In this document: in pieces, positions 20,475-32,636 of the stretch
Layout: each line of letters opens with the position of its first letter
Numbering within the stretch: the first letter of the stretch is position 1
Origin: Bifidobacterium breve
GTDB taxonomy: Bacteria > Actinomycetota > Actinomycetes > Nanopelagicales > Nanopelagicaceae
Reading direction: 5' to 3'
Assembly: GCA_945866305.1 (NCBI GenBank)
Contig: CAMBGS010000004.1
Coordinates: forward strand, 1-47,982
Length of the DNA: 47,982 nucleotides
The notes under the pieces: model-generated
What the model was told of the DNA's origin: nothing
Databases searched by the model: none
The model's input: the letters and a program-made list of their open reading frames with translations, nothing else
Position numbers and translations under genes: made by a program

Positions 20475-21686
20475 ATGAAGAAATCAAGCAGCAGGTATGC
20501 AGCGATCTCAATCTTTGTCACGACAATCCTTTCGAGTGTAATTGGCGGATTTGCAACCATTGATGCTAGAAATTCTGATTTACAGCAAATTGATCAATCT
20601 ATAAATTTGGTAGCTGAACGTGTTAATGCTTATCCAGCAGAAGCGATCAGCGCTGCAATTTTTACTATCGATGAAGAGAGTCTGGATTTAACGTTAGCTC
20701 TGATAACGAAGGAGGGAGATGAAACAGTTATCAATGAATCCCATTTACTTTATCCCGGTATCAAGTCAATGACAGTTGTTAAGAAAGCTCTCACAGTACC
20801 TATTTCCGTTGAGGCCAAAAATCCCTTCCGACTCAGAGCGATAGAAATAGCAGGCGGTGACTATCTAATAGTCGCAGCGGATTTACGCAAATTAGATATT
20901 AATTTGAAATCTAATTTGAAGAATTTAGTTGGCTTCACCATCACGGCCAATGCCTTGGCAATCTTTATCTCAATTCTCTTGCTACGACGCCACAATCGTG
21001 GTTTAGATGCTAAAGCGTTGGAAAGAATGCAGCGATTCTTAGGTGATGCTTCACACGAACTCCGTACCCCGCTCACTGTAATAAAGGGCTATAGCGAGAT
21101 GCTTAGTAAAGGTCAGATGAATGATGTGGTTGATAGGGCGCGGGCGTTTTCACGAGTAAATACCGAGATAGAACGCATGGAGAATCTGATCCATGACCTT
21201 CTCCTACTCGCCGAACTCGGAGAGAGCCGGCCAACCACTTTTGAGGAGATAGATCTATCTGAATTAACACAAGCTCATGTCAATGACTTCGAACTCTTCA
21301 ATAAAGGGCGCAAAATTGATATCTTGCTAGAAGAAGAGTGTCGCCTTAAGGGTTCACCTGAACACTTGAATCGTCTTATTCAAAACTGTCTATCCAACAT
21401 TGTGCGCCATACGCCATCGGATGCACCTGTTTCAATCACGCTAAAGAGCAAAGGCAGGAAAGTTAATTTCATTATTGAAGACGGTGGCCCCGGCCTTCCA
21501 GAGAGTGCTTATCGAACTGAGATAGAGGCGATGAATAGGTTTGATCCATCGCGCTCACGCGACAGTGGTGGATCGGGTCTTGGCATGAGCATTATCGCTG
21601 CAATTGTTCAAGAACATAACGGCAAACTTGAACTACGCAAGAGTGAACTAGGTGGCCTTGCAGTCGTACTTGAGTTACCTAGATAA
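20475..21686 (+). CDS. Sensor histidine kinase
   Basis: HisKA FLGDASHELRTPLTVIKGYSEML and HATPase SRDSGGSGLGMSIIAAIVQEHNG; paired with upstream regulator. Confidence 0.9.
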   Translation: MKKSSSRYAAISIFVTTILSSVIGGFATIDARNSDLQQIDQSINLVAERVNAYPAEAISAAIFTIDEESLDLTLALITKEGDETVINESHLLYPGIKSMTVVKKALTVPISVEAKNPFRLRAIEIAGGDYLIVAADLRKLDINLKSNLKNLVGFTITANALAIFISILLLRRHNRGLDAKALERMQRFLGDASHELRTPLTVIKGYSEMLSKGQMNDVVDRARAFSRVNTEIERMENLIHDLLLLAELGESRPTTFEEIDLSELTQAHVNDFELFNKGRKIDILLEEECRLKGSPEHLNRLIQNCLSNIVRHTPSDAPVSITLKSKGRKVNFIIEDGGPGLPESAYRTEIEAMNRFDPSRSRDSGGSGLGMSIIAAIVQEHNGKLELRKSELGGLAVVLELPR

Positions 21687-22607
21687 CTACTTTCGCTTCG
21701 CTGTAACTACCAAGCTAGCAATTGTTGAAATAGCGAGCACACCTACAATCACTGAAAGACTCTGAGTGATAGTGATATCAGGAATCTTGATTCCACCTAG
21801 TTCATGGATATCTACAGCGTGGAAGGCATGGAATAGAAGTTTCACTCCAATAAAGCCCAGGATTACAGACAAGCCTTTACCGATATAAATCAACCGCTGC
21901 ATAAGTCCGCCGATTAAGAAGTAAAGCTGGCGCAGCCCCATCAGTGCAAAAACATTTGCCGTGACTACTACATACACATTCTCAGTCAGTCCAAATATTG
22001 CTGGAATTGAATCAAGGGCAAAAAGGATATCCGTTGCGCCCAAAGCGAGCAGAGCGATTGTGAACGGCTTAAGTCCCTTAGATCTCAAATAAGTAATTAG
22101 CTTGCTTTCCTTCTCTTCTACATCTTTTTCGTGTGAACTTTCCAAGAACAGATGTACCGCGGTGTAAATCAAGAAGGCACCGAAGATAAAGAAGATCCAC
22201 TCAAACTGCTTAATCGCCGCAGCACCTAAGGTGATTGCGATAATGCGGAAAACTAGAGCGATCAAAATTCCGAAGAGAAGAGCCAATTGCTTGCTCTTCT
22301 CCGCAATCTGCAATCTGCTCAAAATAATTACGAAAACAAATAAGTTATCGAAGGAGAGCGAATATTCGGTGAGCCAACCAGCAAAGAACTCTTGCTGAGT
22401 TTGTGCATCGGTCCAAGTTCCTAGGTAAATGCCGAAGGCAATCGCCAAAGACACATATAAGAGACTCCAGAGAGTGGCTTCCTTCAAAGAAGTATTTTGA
22501 TTGCGTCTAATAACCGCCCAAGTGAAGTCAAATGCGACGACTATTGCCAAAAGCGATGCGGTCAGGATCCACGCGTTAGTTGTAATCACGAGCAGAGCGT
22601 AATGCAT
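21687..22607 (-). CDS. TerC-family integral membrane protein
   Basis: SLSFDNLFVFVIILSRLQI, ATDILFALDSIPAIFGLTEN. Confidence 0.93.
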   Translation of the reverse strand: MHYALLVITTNAWILTASLLAIVVAFDFTWAVIRRNQNTSLKEATLWSLLYVSLAIAFGIYLGTWTDAQTQQEFFAGWLTEYSLSFDNLFVFVIILSRLQIAEKSKQLALLFGILIALVFRIIAITLGAAAIKQFEWIFFIFGAFLIYTAVHLFLESSHEKDVEEKESKLITYLRSKGLKPFTIALLALGATDILFALDSIPAIFGLTENVYVVVTANVFALMGLRQLYFLIGGLMQRLIYIGKGLSVILGFIGVKLLFHAFHAVDIHELGGIKIPDITITQSLSVIVGVLAISTIASLVVTAKRK

Positions 22608-22631
22608 TGGAAACTAAGGTATTTTAAATAC

Positions 22632-25163
<2,532 letters not shown>

Positions 25164-25164
<1 letters not shown>

Positions 25165-25637
25165 TGAAGCGCAGCCTTGCAGGAATCTTAGCTTTTTCAC
25201 TGGTACTACTAACTGGATGTGGAGATAAAGAAGTGAGCGCAACCGCAGATAATTTGCCAACAGTCACCGCTAATATGGGTGAAGCTCCAACAATTGGCGC
25301 ACCCAGTGGGACTCCACCGACAACTCTTGAATCAAAAGATATTATTGTTGGAACCGGCGCAGAAGTAGCCGCAACATCCACAATTACATTTCATTACACA
25401 CTTATGACTTGGTCAAATGGCGCGCTAATTGAATCTTCTTGGAACAGCGGCGCACCTGCCACGTATCCATTGTCGCAATTAATTGTCGGATGGCAGCAAG
25501 GCATCCCGGGGATGAAGGTCGGTGGTCGTCGTTTGTTGGTGGTCCCACCTGATCTTGGTTACGGGGCACAAGGCAGCGGGCCAGTTGGTCCAAATGAGAC
25601 CTTGGTCTTCGTAATGGACATAGTTAGCGTTTCGTAG
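25164..25637 (+). CDS. FKBP-type peptidyl-prolyl isomerase lipoprotein
   Basis: Lipobox-like LLTGCGDKE; FKBP fold GWQQGIPGMKVGGRRLLVVPPDLGYGAQGSGPVGPNETLVFVMDIV. Confidence 0.9.
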
Positions 25638-25654
25638 AGTCTAGCAATTTGAGC

Positions 25655-25692
25655 GGTAACCCCCGAAGGCGGGTTAGCCAATATCTCTTTTT
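25655..25692 (+). terminator. Probable Rho-independent terminator after FKBP gene
   Basis: Hairpin GGTAACCCCCGAAGGCGGGTTAGCC followed by T-rich ATATCTCTTTTT. Confidence 0.6.
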
Positions 25693-25818
25693 GATAACGC
25701 TGTAAAAATCTGGCGTTTTACGCTCGTCTTGATTGACTCGCCCCCCCCGTTAGGCATAAGTTCACGCTTAGAACTGGGGTCAATCTCCACTTCCATAATC
25801 TGAATTCGGGGGAAATCA

Positions 25819-26955
25819 GTGATTAAATCAAAACGGATGAAATCAGCGGTAGTCGCTGTAATGGCAACTTTCGCTATCGGCTCATCGGTGCCAACTGCAC
25901 CCGCAGCTTCAACAACAATCGAACTATTGATTGCTGCTGATACAAATATCCAAACTCTTTGGGAGACAGTTTTCATCCCAGCGTTTGTTAAAGAGTATCC
26001 ACAGTACAAGGTAAATGTGACCTTCGACCGTAACGGACTTCGCGAAGCACAGAACACCGCCAAAATTATTGCTGCGAAGGAAACTCGTCGCGATCCAGGC
26101 GTTGACTTAATCGATGGTGGAATGGCCGCTCGTCTTGCTGTGGCTGGTCTACTTTATCGACCAAGTGCAAACTTGATGCCAAATCTTAGAGATGTAAGCA
26201 AAGTCTTGGTCAAGCAAGGAAATGGCCAGATTCCTTACCGTGCATCAACCGTTCTTCTTGCATACAACTCAAAGAATGTAACCAAAGCTCCTACGACACT
26301 TAATGAACTTCTAACTTGGATTAAAGCCAACCCAGGCAAGTTCAGCTACAACGTTCCATCAGGTGGCGGATCAGGTTACTCATTCGTGCAGACTGTGGTT
26401 GATATGAACCTAACTGCCGCTGAGCGACTAGCAATGTCAGTTGGTCCAGATAAGACAATTCAAACTAAGTGGGCCAAGGGTCTTGAAACTCTTAAAGATC
26501 TCAACAAGTTCACTTACGGAAAGAATGGAACATATCCAGCAAATAACACTGCGACCTTGAACCTACTTTCAACAGGTGAAATTGATATGGGAACAGTTTG
26601 GTCTGATCAATTTGCATCAGCCAGAGCTGCCGGCACAATGCCTGCAAATATCAAGGTAACTGCAATCAAGAGCCCATCACTAACTGGTGGACCAGCTTGG
26701 TTGGGTATCCCAATCAACGGTGGAAACCGTACGGGCGCTCGCTTGCTTGCAAACTTCGTGCTTTCACCAGCAATGCAGAATGCAATTATGGGCGGCGCGC
26801 TTAAGGGCATCCCAGTTGTGAAGCTCTCTAAATTAGATCCAGTACTTGCTGAAGGATTTAAGGATGTGGATGTCACTGACATGCGCGCTCCTTACTTCGG
26901 AGCTAACTCTGATGATCTAAAGAGCGCTTGGTCGCTTGCGGTTCCAGGTAAGTAA
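25819..26955 (+). CDS. ABC transporter extracellular solute-binding protein (family 1-like)
   Basis: Signal peptide, SBP fold (IELLIAADTNIQTLWETVFIPAFVKEYPQYKVNVTF), followed by two permeases and an ATPase; GTG start. Confidence 0.88.
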   Translation: MIKSKRMKSAVVAVMATFAIGSSVPTAPAASTTIELLIAADTNIQTLWETVFIPAFVKEYPQYKVNVTFDRNGLREAQNTAKIIAAKETRRDPGVDLIDGGMAARLAVAGLLYRPSANLMPNLRDVSKVLVKQGNGQIPYRASTVLLAYNSKNVTKAPTTLNELLTWIKANPGKFSYNVPSGGGSGYSFVQTVVDMNLTAAERLAMSVGPDKTIQTKWAKGLETLKDLNKFTYGKNGTYPANNTATLNLLSTGEIDMGTVWSDQFASARAAGTMPANIKVTAIKSPSLTGGPAWLGIPINGGNRTGARLLANFVLSPAMQNAIMGGALKGIPVVKLSKLDPVLAEGFKDVDVTDMRAPYFGANSDDLKSAWSLAVPGK

Positions 26956-26999
26956 TTACTTGAATCCAAGTTCCAAATCAGTAATATCGAGAGGAAATT

Positions 27000-27941
27000 G
27001 TGACGACAACTAATACTGTCGCCACGAAGGAGGGCTTTGCGGAGATAAAAACCGCAAAGCTCTCCACTCTCGGTTTTTTTATGGCGCTACCACCAGTCTT
27101 GGTAATCATTGTCTTCGTTGGTCTACCAATCTTTGTCGCTTTCATATTTAGCATTGGATATACCGGCGGCCCAAATCGCGTCATTTCGATTATTGGGCAA
27201 GATATTTTTCAGAAAAACAAATGGTGGGGAACTCCTGACGCTTATTTAACTGTCTTCAGAGATGCACGTTTCTTGCCAGATTTGGCACTCACACTTGTGG
27301 TTACTTTCCTCTCAACCTTCGTCGTTTTAGTCATGTCCTTGGGTATGGCGTTGTATCAGAGAATTAAAGGCGGAAAGATCGCCTCCATCCTGAGCATGCT
27401 CTCTCTCGTTCCTCTCTTTGTTCCAGTTGTTATCGCCGCATATGCCATTGCGCAGTTTTACAACGGTGTGGGTTTTATGCGCACCTTTATGGCCCAGTTC
27501 GGAATTGAATTTCCAATTATCACTGCAACGCGAAATGCAATCGTCATTGGCACAATCTGGACCTCACTTCCTTTTGCGATATTAATGATCACCTCCGGCC
27601 TGCAATCAGTACCTAATGCGCTGATTGAGACAGCTCAAGATGCGGGCGCTAGTTTTATGCGCATCGTGCGCACGATTCTTATACCTTTAGCATTTGTCCC
27701 AATTGTTATCGCTGGAACATTTACTGCAATCGGAATTATGGGTTCATTTACAGTTCCTTTATTCCTAGGTCCAAATCAGCCAACAATGTTGGGCGTTGAA
27801 ATCTCTAACTTCTTTACCGCCTACAACAGACCTCAACAATCGATCGTTATGGCATTTATTATCTTTGCCGCAGCATCTGGAATTGCGGTTCTGTATATTT
27901 GGGCAAATATTCGCAGCGCTAAACAGAGTGGAAGAATCTGA
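27000..27941 (+). CDS. ABC transporter permease
   Basis: Multi-TM; EAA-type loop ETAQDAGASFMRIVRTILIPL. Confidence 0.9.
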   Translation: MTTTNTVATKEGFAEIKTAKLSTLGFFMALPPVLVIIVFVGLPIFVAFIFSIGYTGGPNRVISIIGQDIFQKNKWWGTPDAYLTVFRDARFLPDLALTLVVTFLSTFVVLVMSLGMALYQRIKGGKIASILSMLSLVPLFVPVVIAAYAIAQFYNGVGFMRTFMAQFGIEFPIITATRNAIVIGTIWTSLPFAILMITSGLQSVPNALIETAQDAGASFMRIVRTILIPLAFVPIVIAGTFTAIGIMGSFTVPLFLGPNQPTMLGVEISNFFTAYNRPQQSIVMAFIIFAAASGIAVLYIWANIRSAKQSGRI

Positions 27942-28783
27942 TGGCCAAGCGCGATAATAATATAAATCTGCAAACGAGCAGTCTGCTAATACGAGTTTTA
28001 ATTGGAGCCTTCGTCTCCTTTATGGCGGTCTTTATTTTGGGGCCACTTGTTTGGCTAGCACTTCAAGCATTTAGCACAACTTGGACCTTTCCAAATCTAA
28101 AACCAGATGGTTGGACTCTTATTTGGTGGAAGCGCGTCTTTGAAACTCCATCAATGGTGCAAGCGATTAAGAACTCATTTATCACCGCCCCAATTGTTGT
28201 TCTAGTCTCTGCGATAATTTGTCTACCTGCCGCCTATGCCGCAGCTCGCTATAACTACATTGGTCGTCGCGTCTTTCTTATCGGAATGTTTGCGGCTAAC
28301 TCATTCCCAAAGCTTGGACTCTTCGCATCGATTGCAACTTTGTTCTACACGTTAAATCTGATGGGAACTATGGTCGGTGTGATTATCATCCAGCTGATTG
28401 GCACAATTATTTATATGACCTGGATTCCTGCAGCCGCCTTTGCCGCCGTTCCTAGGAATCTAGAGGAAGCAGCACGCGATGCTGGAGCATCGAAATTCCG
28501 AGTCTTCCGTGGAATCACACTTCGTATTGCAGCGCCCGGAATTCTGGTTGCCATGGTTATGTCATTTATCTCAGCCTTTGATGAGGCGCAAGGTACTTAC
28601 CTCGTTGGTTCTCCTCAAATCTTTACTATGCCAACTGAGATGTATTCACTAGTACTAACTTACCCAGTTCAGATCGCTGCGGTCTTCTCGATTTTGCTCG
28701 CCGTTCCATCAGTAGTTCTGATTGGTTTGGCTCGCAAACACATTATTGGTGGGCAGTTAGCTGAAGGTTTCCAAATAAAATGA
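27941..28783 (+). CDS. ABC transporter permease
   Basis: Multi-TM; EAA loop EEAARDAGASKFRVFRGITLRIAAPGI; 1-nt overlap with upstream permease. Confidence 0.9.
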   Translation: MAKRDNNINLQTSSLLIRVLIGAFVSFMAVFILGPLVWLALQAFSTTWTFPNLKPDGWTLIWWKRVFETPSMVQAIKNSFITAPIVVLVSAIICLPAAYAAARYNYIGRRVFLIGMFAANSFPKLGLFASIATLFYTLNLMGTMVGVIIIQLIGTIIYMTWIPAAAFAAVPRNLEEAARDAGASKFRVFRGITLRIAAPGILVAMVMSFISAFDEAQGTYLVGSPQIFTMPTEMYSLVLTYPVQIAAVFSILLAVPSVVLIGLARKHIIGGQLAEGFQIK

Positions 28784-28802
28784 TTACTACGAAAGGCAAA
28801 AA

Positions 28803-29816
28803 ATGAGCAACGCAACACTGGGTCTTGAGCTAGTTGGCCTTACCAAAGTCCTTGGCGGTCGCGTAATCATTGACAATCTAAATCTCACCGTTGAAAAAGG
28901 AGAGATGGTCTCCTTGCTTGGTCCTTCCGGTTGCGGAAAGACCACAACGCTTCGCATGATCGCTGGTTTCTTAATCCCCGAAAAGGGAACGGTAAATGTG
29001 GCCGGAAAAGATGTTACAAATCTCGGCCCAGAAAAGCGCCCAAGTGCAATGGTTTTCCAGAATTACGCGCTTTGGCCGCATATGACTGTATTTAAGAACG
29101 TGGCCTATCCATTAAAGATTCGCAAAATGAGTAAATCAGAGATTGAAAAACGAGTTCACGAAGTTTTAACTGTTGTAAACCTTATGCACCACAAAGATTC
29201 TCGACCAGGACAGATTTCAGGCGGCGAGCAACAGCGCGTAGCACTGGCTCGCGCCTTGGTACAAGAACCAGATATCTTGTTACTTGACGAGCCACTTTCA
29301 AACTTAGATGCAAAATTGCGCGTTAAAGTTCGTGAAGATATTAGAGATTTACAACGCAGACTCGGCATTACTACCGTGATCGTTACGCACGATCAAGATG
29401 AAGCACTTTCTATTTCAGATCGCATTGCGGTTATGAACGAAGGGCGAATTGAACAATTCAGCACCCCACAAGAGCTTTATGATCGGCCAGCTACAGAATA
29501 CGTAGCCAACTTCATCGGCAGTCTAAATCGCCTTGAAGGTGGTTACTCAGATGGACAAGTAACTTCTGGCAATGAAGTCGTTGGAATTCGCCCAGAAGAT
29601 GTCACATTCTCTAAGACCCAAGTTCCGGGAAGCCATGCTGCAACTGTCGAACTTGTAGTTCCACGTGGGCACTTCTACGAGGTCTACCTCAAGCGAGCCG
29701 ATGCCTCACTTCGTGCATTTATCTCAATTGATGTTCCAAAGGTGGGTGATACCGGTTTTGCCAAAGTCAACAAGGCTTTGGTTTACAAGGATGGCAAGCT
29801 AGTAAGAACTGCTTAA
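28803..29816 (+). CDS. ABC transporter ATP-binding protein
   Basis: Walker A GPSGCGKTT, signature ISGGEQQRVALARAL, Walker B DILLLDEPLSNLDA. Confidence 0.96.
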   Translation: MSNATLGLELVGLTKVLGGRVIIDNLNLTVEKGEMVSLLGPSGCGKTTTLRMIAGFLIPEKGTVNVAGKDVTNLGPEKRPSAMVFQNYALWPHMTVFKNVAYPLKIRKMSKSEIEKRVHEVLTVVNLMHHKDSRPGQISGGEQQRVALARALVQEPDILLLDEPLSNLDAKLRVKVREDIRDLQRRLGITTVIVTHDQDEALSISDRIAVMNEGRIEQFSTPQELYDRPATEYVANFIGSLNRLEGGYSDGQVTSGNEVVGIRPEDVTFSKTQVPGSHAATVELVVPRGHFYEVYLKRADASLRAFISIDVPKVGDTGFAKVNKALVYKDGKLVRTA

Positions 29817-29819
29817 GCG

Positions 29820-31358
29820 ATGTCAGATAACAAAGTAAAAACTTTCGCGTGTGCTCATCGCGGTGACTCAAGTCGTTTCCGCGAGAACACCATCATCGCT
29901 ATTCAGAGCGCAATTGATGCAGGTGCTGAAGTTGTTGAGATCGATGTGCGAATTAGTCGTGATGGCAAGGTAATCGTTTTACACGATTCAGATCTGGAAC
30001 GCCTCTGGGGAATTTCTAAAGAGAGCACCGAGATGGACTGGTCTGATATTTCTCAGCTCGGCAGCGGCCAAGACAGAATTCCACTCTTATTTGATGTTCT
30101 AAAGCTCTTTGTGGGCAGCAAGTCGATCTTGATGATTGATATGGAACAGAAAGATCCAGCCAAACAAGCCTATGAAGTTGTAGCAACTGGACCTTTAGCG
30201 CAAGAGCAAATCTTCTGGTGCGGAAACTTTGAAGGAATGAAGACAATTCGCTCACTCTCCTCCAAAGCTCGAATCTGGATGCCTTGGGATCAATTAGCGT
30301 TACCAACCAAGGCTGAAACCAATATCTTGAACCCAGAATTTATTAATCTGCATTACTCATTTGTCACAGAAAAATCAGTAAAAGCGATGCACGATATGGG
30401 ATTTAAAGTATCCGTTTGGACTGTCGATGACGAAGCAACAATACGCTGGGCGGCAGCGATTGGTGTTGATTCAATAACCAGCAATCAGCTATCGATGTTA
30501 AAAACGGTCATTGCCGAAAATCCAAAGATGGATACCACTGGCCCAAAGCAGATGAAGCTAGAAGAGATAGATCTTGATCGCGCTATGACTATTGCACGCG
30601 ATCTCGGAAAATGGGCAATTCTCGTTGCCAGCAGTATGGATCCTGGCAAAATCGAATTAAAGAAAAATGCGGCAGATATAGTTACAGAAATCGATGTAAT
30701 GATTGAAGCCCACGTTCGCGAAGTGATTGCTGCAAATTTACCGGGTCATAATTTTGTGGGTGAAGAAATGGGTGGGGCATATCTGGCAGATACTCCTTCT
30801 TGGTATCTAGATCCGATAGATGGAACAACTAACTTTGCCAATCGCTTACCTTGGACTTCTTTCTGTTTCGGGCTAGCTCACAACCGCGATGTCTTGGTTG
30901 GTGTTGTAATTGATCCTTGGCGTGATGAACTATTTGAAGCCCAACGCGGTAAAGGTGCAAAGCGAAACGGCCAGCCGCTAAAAATTGAAGATCAATCGGG
31001 AATTGAAAACCCACTGGCATCACGTGTTGTATCTACCGAATTAGCGGCATACCAACCATGGCCTGGAATGCTTGGATTACTGGATGGACTCGCTGAGCAA
31101 TATTGCACGATGCGCATAATGGGTTCTGGAACGCTAACAATCATTGGCCCAGCACTTGCACGTGGAGTTGGCGCAATCGTTGGAGAATTCAGTCCGATTG
31201 ATCATCTTGCATCACTTCTAATCGTTGCTGAAGCAGGCGGCGCAGTCTGGGATGAAGAGGGAAAACAGAACTTATTTCCTGAAAAAGGCGGCGTAATGAC
31301 TGCGACTCAGGCTGCAGCGAAACCGCTATATGAGATTTGGATGAAAGCCCTCAAGTAG
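29820..31358 (+). CDS. Fused glycerophosphodiester phosphodiesterase - inositol monophosphatase-family protein
   Basis: N-term GDPD (AHRGDSSRFRENTIIAIQSAIDAGAEVVEIDVRISRDGKVIVLHDSDLER...VSVWTVDDEATIRWAAAIGVDSITSNQ); C-term IMPase (VTEIDVMIE, GEEMGG, YLDPIDGTTNFANRLP, SPIDHLASLLIVAEAGGAV) in one uninterrupted frame. Confidence 0.9.
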   Translation: MSDNKVKTFACAHRGDSSRFRENTIIAIQSAIDAGAEVVEIDVRISRDGKVIVLHDSDLERLWGISKESTEMDWSDISQLGSGQDRIPLLFDVLKLFVGSKSILMIDMEQKDPAKQAYEVVATGPLAQEQIFWCGNFEGMKTIRSLSSKARIWMPWDQLALPTKAETNILNPEFINLHYSFVTEKSVKAMHDMGFKVSVWTVDDEATIRWAAAIGVDSITSNQLSMLKTVIAENPKMDTTGPKQMKLEEIDLDRAMTIARDLGKWAILVASSMDPGKIELKKNAADIVTEIDVMIEAHVREVIAANLPGHNFVGEEMGGAYLADTPSWYLDPIDGTTNFANRLPWTSFCFGLAHNRDVLVGVVIDPWRDELFEAQRGKGAKRNGQPLKIEDQSGIENPLASRVVSTELAAYQPWPGMLGLLDGLAEQYCTMRIMGSGTLTIIGPALARGVGAIVGEFSPIDHLASLLIVAEAGGAVWDEEGKQNLFPEKGGVMTATQAAAKPLYEIWMKALK

Positions 31359-31384
31359 GGGCGCTAGAATAAAGGTGTTGTTTT

Positions 31385-31500
31385 TCGGGGTCGATGTAAT
31401 TTCGAACCGGCAGTTAAAGTCTGCGACCCGGTCAAGGCCATTGACCGGTGGATTGGGTGAAATTCCCGAACCGACGGTTAAAGTCCGGATGAGAGAAAAC
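31385..31500 (+). ncRNA. FMN riboswitch (RFN element)
   Basis: GGGGTCGATGTAATTTCGAACCGGCAGTTAAAGTCTGCGACCCGGTC...GACCGGTGGATTGGGTGAAATTCCCGAACCGACGGTTAAAGTCCGGATGAGAGA, upstream of ribD. Confidence 0.95.
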
Positions 31501-31616
31501 CAACATGTAGTCGACGCATCCTAGGCAATTTATTTGCTTATGGGTATTGGTGCGTCGGCTCGTACCGCTTTTCCACCCCGAGATGCAACATCCGTTCTCG
31601 AATAAGGGTGTTGATA

Positions 31617-32636
31617 ATGAAGCAAGTACTCAGTGCAGAAGCTGCGATGGCCCACGCCATCGAATGTGCTCGCCTTGGTCTTGGCAAAACATTCCCAAAT
31701 CCAATTGTCGGCGCTGTGATCACCACTGCAACTGGAGAATTAATCAGTGAGGGTTTTCATCAAGGTGGAGATCACGCCGAAGTTATTGCGCTAAATGCAG
31801 CGAAGGAAATCCCAGCGGGATCAATTCTTTATGTAACCCTTGAACCCTGCAACCATCACGGTAAAACCCCACCGTGTGTCGATGCGATCATTAAATCTGG
31901 AATAAAAAAAGTTCTTTATGCAGTTGCCGACCCTAACCCTGCAGCCGCCGGGGGAGCAGAGCGCTTGCGCGCTGCAGGCATAGAAGTGCAATCAGGCATA
32001 GGAGAAGAAGGAGCGAGCTTGGTTAATCGTGCCTGGCTCACCAAGATGGAATTGGGGCGCCCTCACATTACCTGGAAGATTGCATCGACCATGGATGGCA
32101 AGGTAGCGGCGAGTGATGGCAGCTCTAAGTGGATCACCGGGGAACTTGCCCGCACTGATGTGGCGCAGATGCGCTCGCAAGTTGATGCCATTGTCACTTC
32201 TACATCTACGGTAATCGCTGATGACCCACTTATGACCAGCAAAGGTTTTGGCAAAGATCCAGTTCGAATTGTTATGGGTACATCCGAAATCAAAGCAGGG
32301 GCGCAGATTTTCAATGACTCTGCCGAAACAGTCTTGGTTAAATCTCGAAACTTAAAAGAGTTAATCACCTTGGCCAACGAGCGAGGTTTTAATCAATTAC
32401 TAATTGAGTCTGGACCAACTTTTGGGACCGCACTTTTGCGTGAAGATTTAGTCGATGAGATTGTGCTCTTTCAGGCACCAACTCTCTTCGGATCCGGGAA
32501 ACCAGCGGTTGGTGATTTAGGAATTACAAATATCTCTGGACGGATAGATTTCGAAATATCTGATGTAGAGATGTTCGGTTCAGATTTAAAAATAACGCTT
32601 ATCAAGAGCGCTAACGGCACAGAAGGTGGGCGATAA
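31617..32636 (+). CDS. ribD: Bifunctional diaminohydroxyphosphoribosylaminopyrimidine deaminase / 5-amino-6-(5-phosphoribosylamino)uracil reductase
   Basis: HAEVIALNAA, PCNHHGKTPPC; reductase domain TWKIASTMDGKVAASDGSSKWITG; riboswitch-controlled position. Confidence 0.95.
   Translation: MKQVLSAEAAMAHAIECARLGLGKTFPNPIVGAVITTATGELISEGFHQGGDHAEVIALNAAKEIPAGSILYVTLEPCNHHGKTPPCVDAIIKSGIKKVLYAVADPNPAAAGGAERLRAAGIEVQSGIGEEGASLVNRAWLTKMELGRPHITWKIASTMDGKVAASDGSSKWITGELARTDVAQMRSQVDAIVTSTSTVIADDPLMTSKGFGKDPVRIVMGTSEIKAGAQIFNDSAETVLVKSRNLKELITLANERGFNQLLIESGPTFGTALLREDLVDEIVLFQAPTLFGSGKPAVGDLGITNISGRIDFEISDVEMFGSDLKITLIKSANGTEGGR

Noticed and set aside
25674-26063. 129-aa minus-strand ORF across the SBP promoter
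   Set aside because: Overlaps the terminator, the C8 tract and the start of the SBP gene in antisense; no supporting signals.
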